From: Sulfurovum sp.
Lineage (GTDB): Bacteria; Campylobacterota; Campylobacteria; Campylobacterales; Sulfurovaceae
NCBI GenBank assembly: GCA_021159425.1
Contig: JAGGRU010000012.1
Location: forward strand, 1-18,453
Length of the DNA stretch: 18,453 nt
Reading direction: 5' to 3'
The translations under genes were made by a program, and so were the position numbers. Below, one piece after another: positions 17,205 to 18,453 of the stretch. Numbering within the stretch: the first letter of the stretch is position 1; every line of letters starts with the position of its first letter. Below the pieces are notes generated by a model. It was not told the origin of the DNA, did no database searches, and saw nothing but the letters and a program-made list of their open reading frames with translations.

Positions 17205-17546
17205 ATGCATATACTACATGAGACACCCATGAATGAAGCCTGCCATACCATGGAAAATGGAGAAGTACTCAATGCTTCTCATACCGAATATCCTATTTTT
17301 GAAGGCGTGCTTTACGGAGACAGAATCAGCACAGCCAAGTTTTCCAAACGCTTAAGCTGTTCTGTCAAGCACTTACCACTACGCATACGTTTCACTTACG
17401 AGTACGATACATTCAAGGCCGTTGATGCAGGGATCACCAAAGACCCCAGTTTCGTACTGGATGGAAAGATCTTTCTTGAAGGTCTGGTACAGGCAGAAGT
17501 CATTACAGAAGCTTTTGAAAAACAACTTAAAAGTGAAATGCCATAA
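17205..17546 (+). CDS. Thioredoxin-fold-like protein lacking a CxxC motif
   Basis: A 113-aa soluble protein. The C-terminal half looks like the end of a small thioredoxin/glutaredoxin-like fold: a strand (LRIRFTYEY), then GITKDPSFVLDGKIFLEG with Pro81 in the cis-proline position, and a last helix (VITEAFEKQLK). The place where a CxxC would stand holds no cysteine pair; Cys13 and Cys52 are far apart. It may be a redox-inactive or single-cysteine member, or a binding protein. It starts 2 nt after the DUF4395 stop, with no strong ribosome-binding site; Met9 at 17229 is a possible later start. It is the last gene of the efflux operon and ends 3 nt from the convergent membrane gene. Confidence 0.55.
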   Translation: MHILHETPMNEACHTMENGEVLNASHTEYPIFEGVLYGDRISTAKFSKRLSCSVKHLPLRIRFTYEYDTFKAVDAGITKDPSFVLDGKIFLEGLVQAEVITEAFEKQLKSEMP

Positions 17547-17549
17547 TGT

Positions 17550-17744
17550 TTACATAAATTTTGCTATTTTTCGAAGTACAATTTCTGCAGTTGAGGCAAC
17601 AACAATAAACCCGACAAGAATAGTGATGACTTGATTGGACTCCTTGCTTACATAAATAAGTGCAAGCACCATCACTGTTAAGCTAACGACAGCAGCAAGC
17701 AAGACCAACAAGCGCGATGCTCCGGTTTTAGAAGTAATTTTCAT
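17550..17744 (-). CDS. 64-aa two-helix membrane protein
   Basis: A small protein with two hydrophobic segments, RLLVLLAAVVSLTVMVLALI (about 11-30) and VITILVGFIVVASTAEIVL (about 39-57), separated by a short polar loop, and a basic C-terminal end. No family recognised. ATG at 17744 is preferred to possible longer starts near 17840: AGGATT lies just before it, and the longer frame runs into the LOG pseudogene. It begins 22 nt after the pseudogene stop, on the same strand, and converges on the efflux operon with a 3-nt gap and no visible terminator hairpin. Confidence 0.6.
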   Translation of the reverse strand: MKITSKTGASRLLVLLAAVVSLTVMVLALIYVSKESNQVITILVGFIVVASTAEIVLRKIAKFM

Positions 17745-17766
17745 AATCCTATTATATATTTCTGGT

Positions 17767-18325
17767 TTAAAATAGTGATGTTTGATTGAGCCGATGCCAC
17801 GTAAGCAAGCTTTCCCATATCTCCTGTGCATCTTCGGCATACCAAAAAAGTGACCGCTCTTCCAAATCGATCACTCCCTCATATTCGAAAAAATCCATAT
17901 CCATTATATGTTTCCAATATTCTTTTCCGACAAGCACAATAGGAATAGGCTCTATTTTCCGCGTTTGGATCAGTGTCAGTGCACCAAAGAGTTCATCTAT
18001 TGTTCCAAAGCCGCCGGGAAAGACGACAAGTGCTTTTGCCCGTTCTAAAAAATGTAATTTTCTAATCGCAAAATAGTGGAACTGGAAACAGAGTTCCTAA
18101 AAGCAGTTCTGCTTTCAGATAATCCAGATCCAAGCGAACACCCAATGTCTCATGCTGCTGCAAGAAATCCGTATCTTGCTCAGCAATGATATAGCTTGGA
18201 CTTTTAACGATCTGTTCAGTTCTTTTGTGGGCTTCCGGATCTTCAGCTAATGATTTAGGGTGCTGCCATGGAAAACTTTTTCCTCTATGTTTTTGATCAA
18301 TCAAATGCGGAATTTTCTGTTTCAT
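17767..18325 (-). pseudogene. LOG-family (TIGR00730-like) gene with internal deletion and frameshift
   Basis: Two parts of one family protein lie in different frames. The first, from ATG 18325, reads MKQKIPHLIDQKHRGKSFPW and then SPSYIIAEQDTDFLQQHETL, with GVRLDLDYLKAELLL. This matches the N-terminal extension of long LOG-family Rossmann proteins. Near 18090-18105 it leaves frame and stops at TAG (18062-18064). The second part, shifted by one base, reads ELCFQFHYFAIRKLHF, then PGGFGTIDELF, the family's nucleotide-binding signature, and ends at TAA 17767-17769. From general knowledge of such proteins, the region missing between them is about 100-140 residues, including the first Rossmann strand and the TGGGPGIMEA loop. 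The total is 559 nt, not a multiple of three. LOG proteins are nucleotide phosphoribohydrolases linked to cytokinin-like riboside release; function here is most likely lost. Confidence 0.82.
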
Positions 18326-18345
18326 TCTAGCTCAATTTCATTCAT
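18322..18345 (-). other. 7-codon mini-ORF overlapping the LOG start
   Basis: Reads MNEIELE and stops with TGA overlapping the ATG of the LOG pseudogene (GAATGA). Its first 20 nt with the preceding base match 19 of 20 positions of the antiporter start at 7162-7181. It may be a start-region remnant or chance. There is no clear ribosome-binding site in front of it. Confidence 0.25.
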
Positions 18346-18347
18346 TG

Positions 18348-18453
18348 CTATTTTTTAGATTTGAGATTTTTTTGGCGTTCTTCCCGTTTTCTCTGAAGAC
18401 GGTCACGAATATTTTCAATTTTATTCATCTCTTTATCTCCCATTTCTACTTTG
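18348..18453 (-). CDS. Small very basic protein or C-terminus of a gene entering from the right
   Basis: The frame is open to the window edge and ends at TAG (18348-18350). It reads KVEMGDKEMNKIENIRD and then RLQRKREERQKNLKSKK, a strongly basic helical tail. Either it is the end of a longer protein or it starts at ATG 18428, which has GGGAG about 9 nt upstream, giving 26 residues. I cannot decide from the visible sequence. No family recognised. Confidence 0.45.
   Translation of the reverse strand, partial: KVEMGDKEMNKIENIRDRLQRKREERQKNLKSKK

Noticed and set aside
17745..17840. Upstream extension of the 64-aa membrane protein to 96 residues
   Set aside because: It would overlap the end of the LOG frame in another frame, and a ribosome-binding sequence lies directly before ATG 17744.

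Overview
The window is about 18.5 kb of AT-rich, densely packed bacterial DNA. Codon use, very short intergenic gaps and the mix of protein families suggest a Campylobacterota genome, probably Sulfurovum- or Sulfurimonas-like. That assignment is an inference from overall appearance; no marker gene is present. I found no rRNA, tRNA, insertion sequence or CRISPR array.

Layout. (1) Positions 1-1990, minus strand: a run reading right to left of a 77-aa coiled-coil-like protein, an APC-family permease, a 69-aa protein with a TTG start, and an unknown protein cut by the window edge. (2) Positions 2072-7224, minus strand: a three-gene operon with overlapping junctions, encoding a CPA2-type cation:proton antiporter, a P2A (SERCA-like) Ca2+-ATPase with every canonical Ca2+ ligand retained, and an MgtC/SapB-DUF4010 membrane protein. 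A 15-codon leader ORF ends on the antiporter start codon. (3) Positions 7181-7437: a divergent promoter region. (4) Positions 7438-10301, plus strand: an HdeD-like membrane protein, a second APC permease and an EI24/CysZ-like membrane protein. (5) Positions 10439-17546, plus strand: a perfect 24-bp palindrome, then a TetR regulator, TolC-type outer membrane protein, periplasmic adaptor, RND pump, DUF4395 protein and a thioredoxin-fold-like protein without a CxxC. This reads as one self-regulated tripartite efflux operon with two unusual distal genes. (6) Positions 17550-18453, minus strand, convergent: a 64-aa two-helix membrane protein, a broken LOG-family gene with an internal deletion, and the end of a small basic ORF.

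How the genes may work together. Regions 1-4 contain almost only ion, amino-acid and acid-stress type membrane proteins in two divergent arms. This suggests a locus for cation and pH homeostasis: antiporter plus Ca2+ pump plus MgtC-like protein on one arm, HdeD-like protein plus APC exchanger on the other. This is an inference from families and arrangement. Region 5 is a separate TetR-controlled efflux system; its TM4 Asp pair places the pump in the drug/amphiphile (HAE) type rather than the heavy-metal type. The clearest anomaly is the LOG pseudogene at 17767-18325. It keeps the N-terminal and C-terminal parts of a full-length homologue, but the central Rossmann part is gone and the reading frame is shifted.
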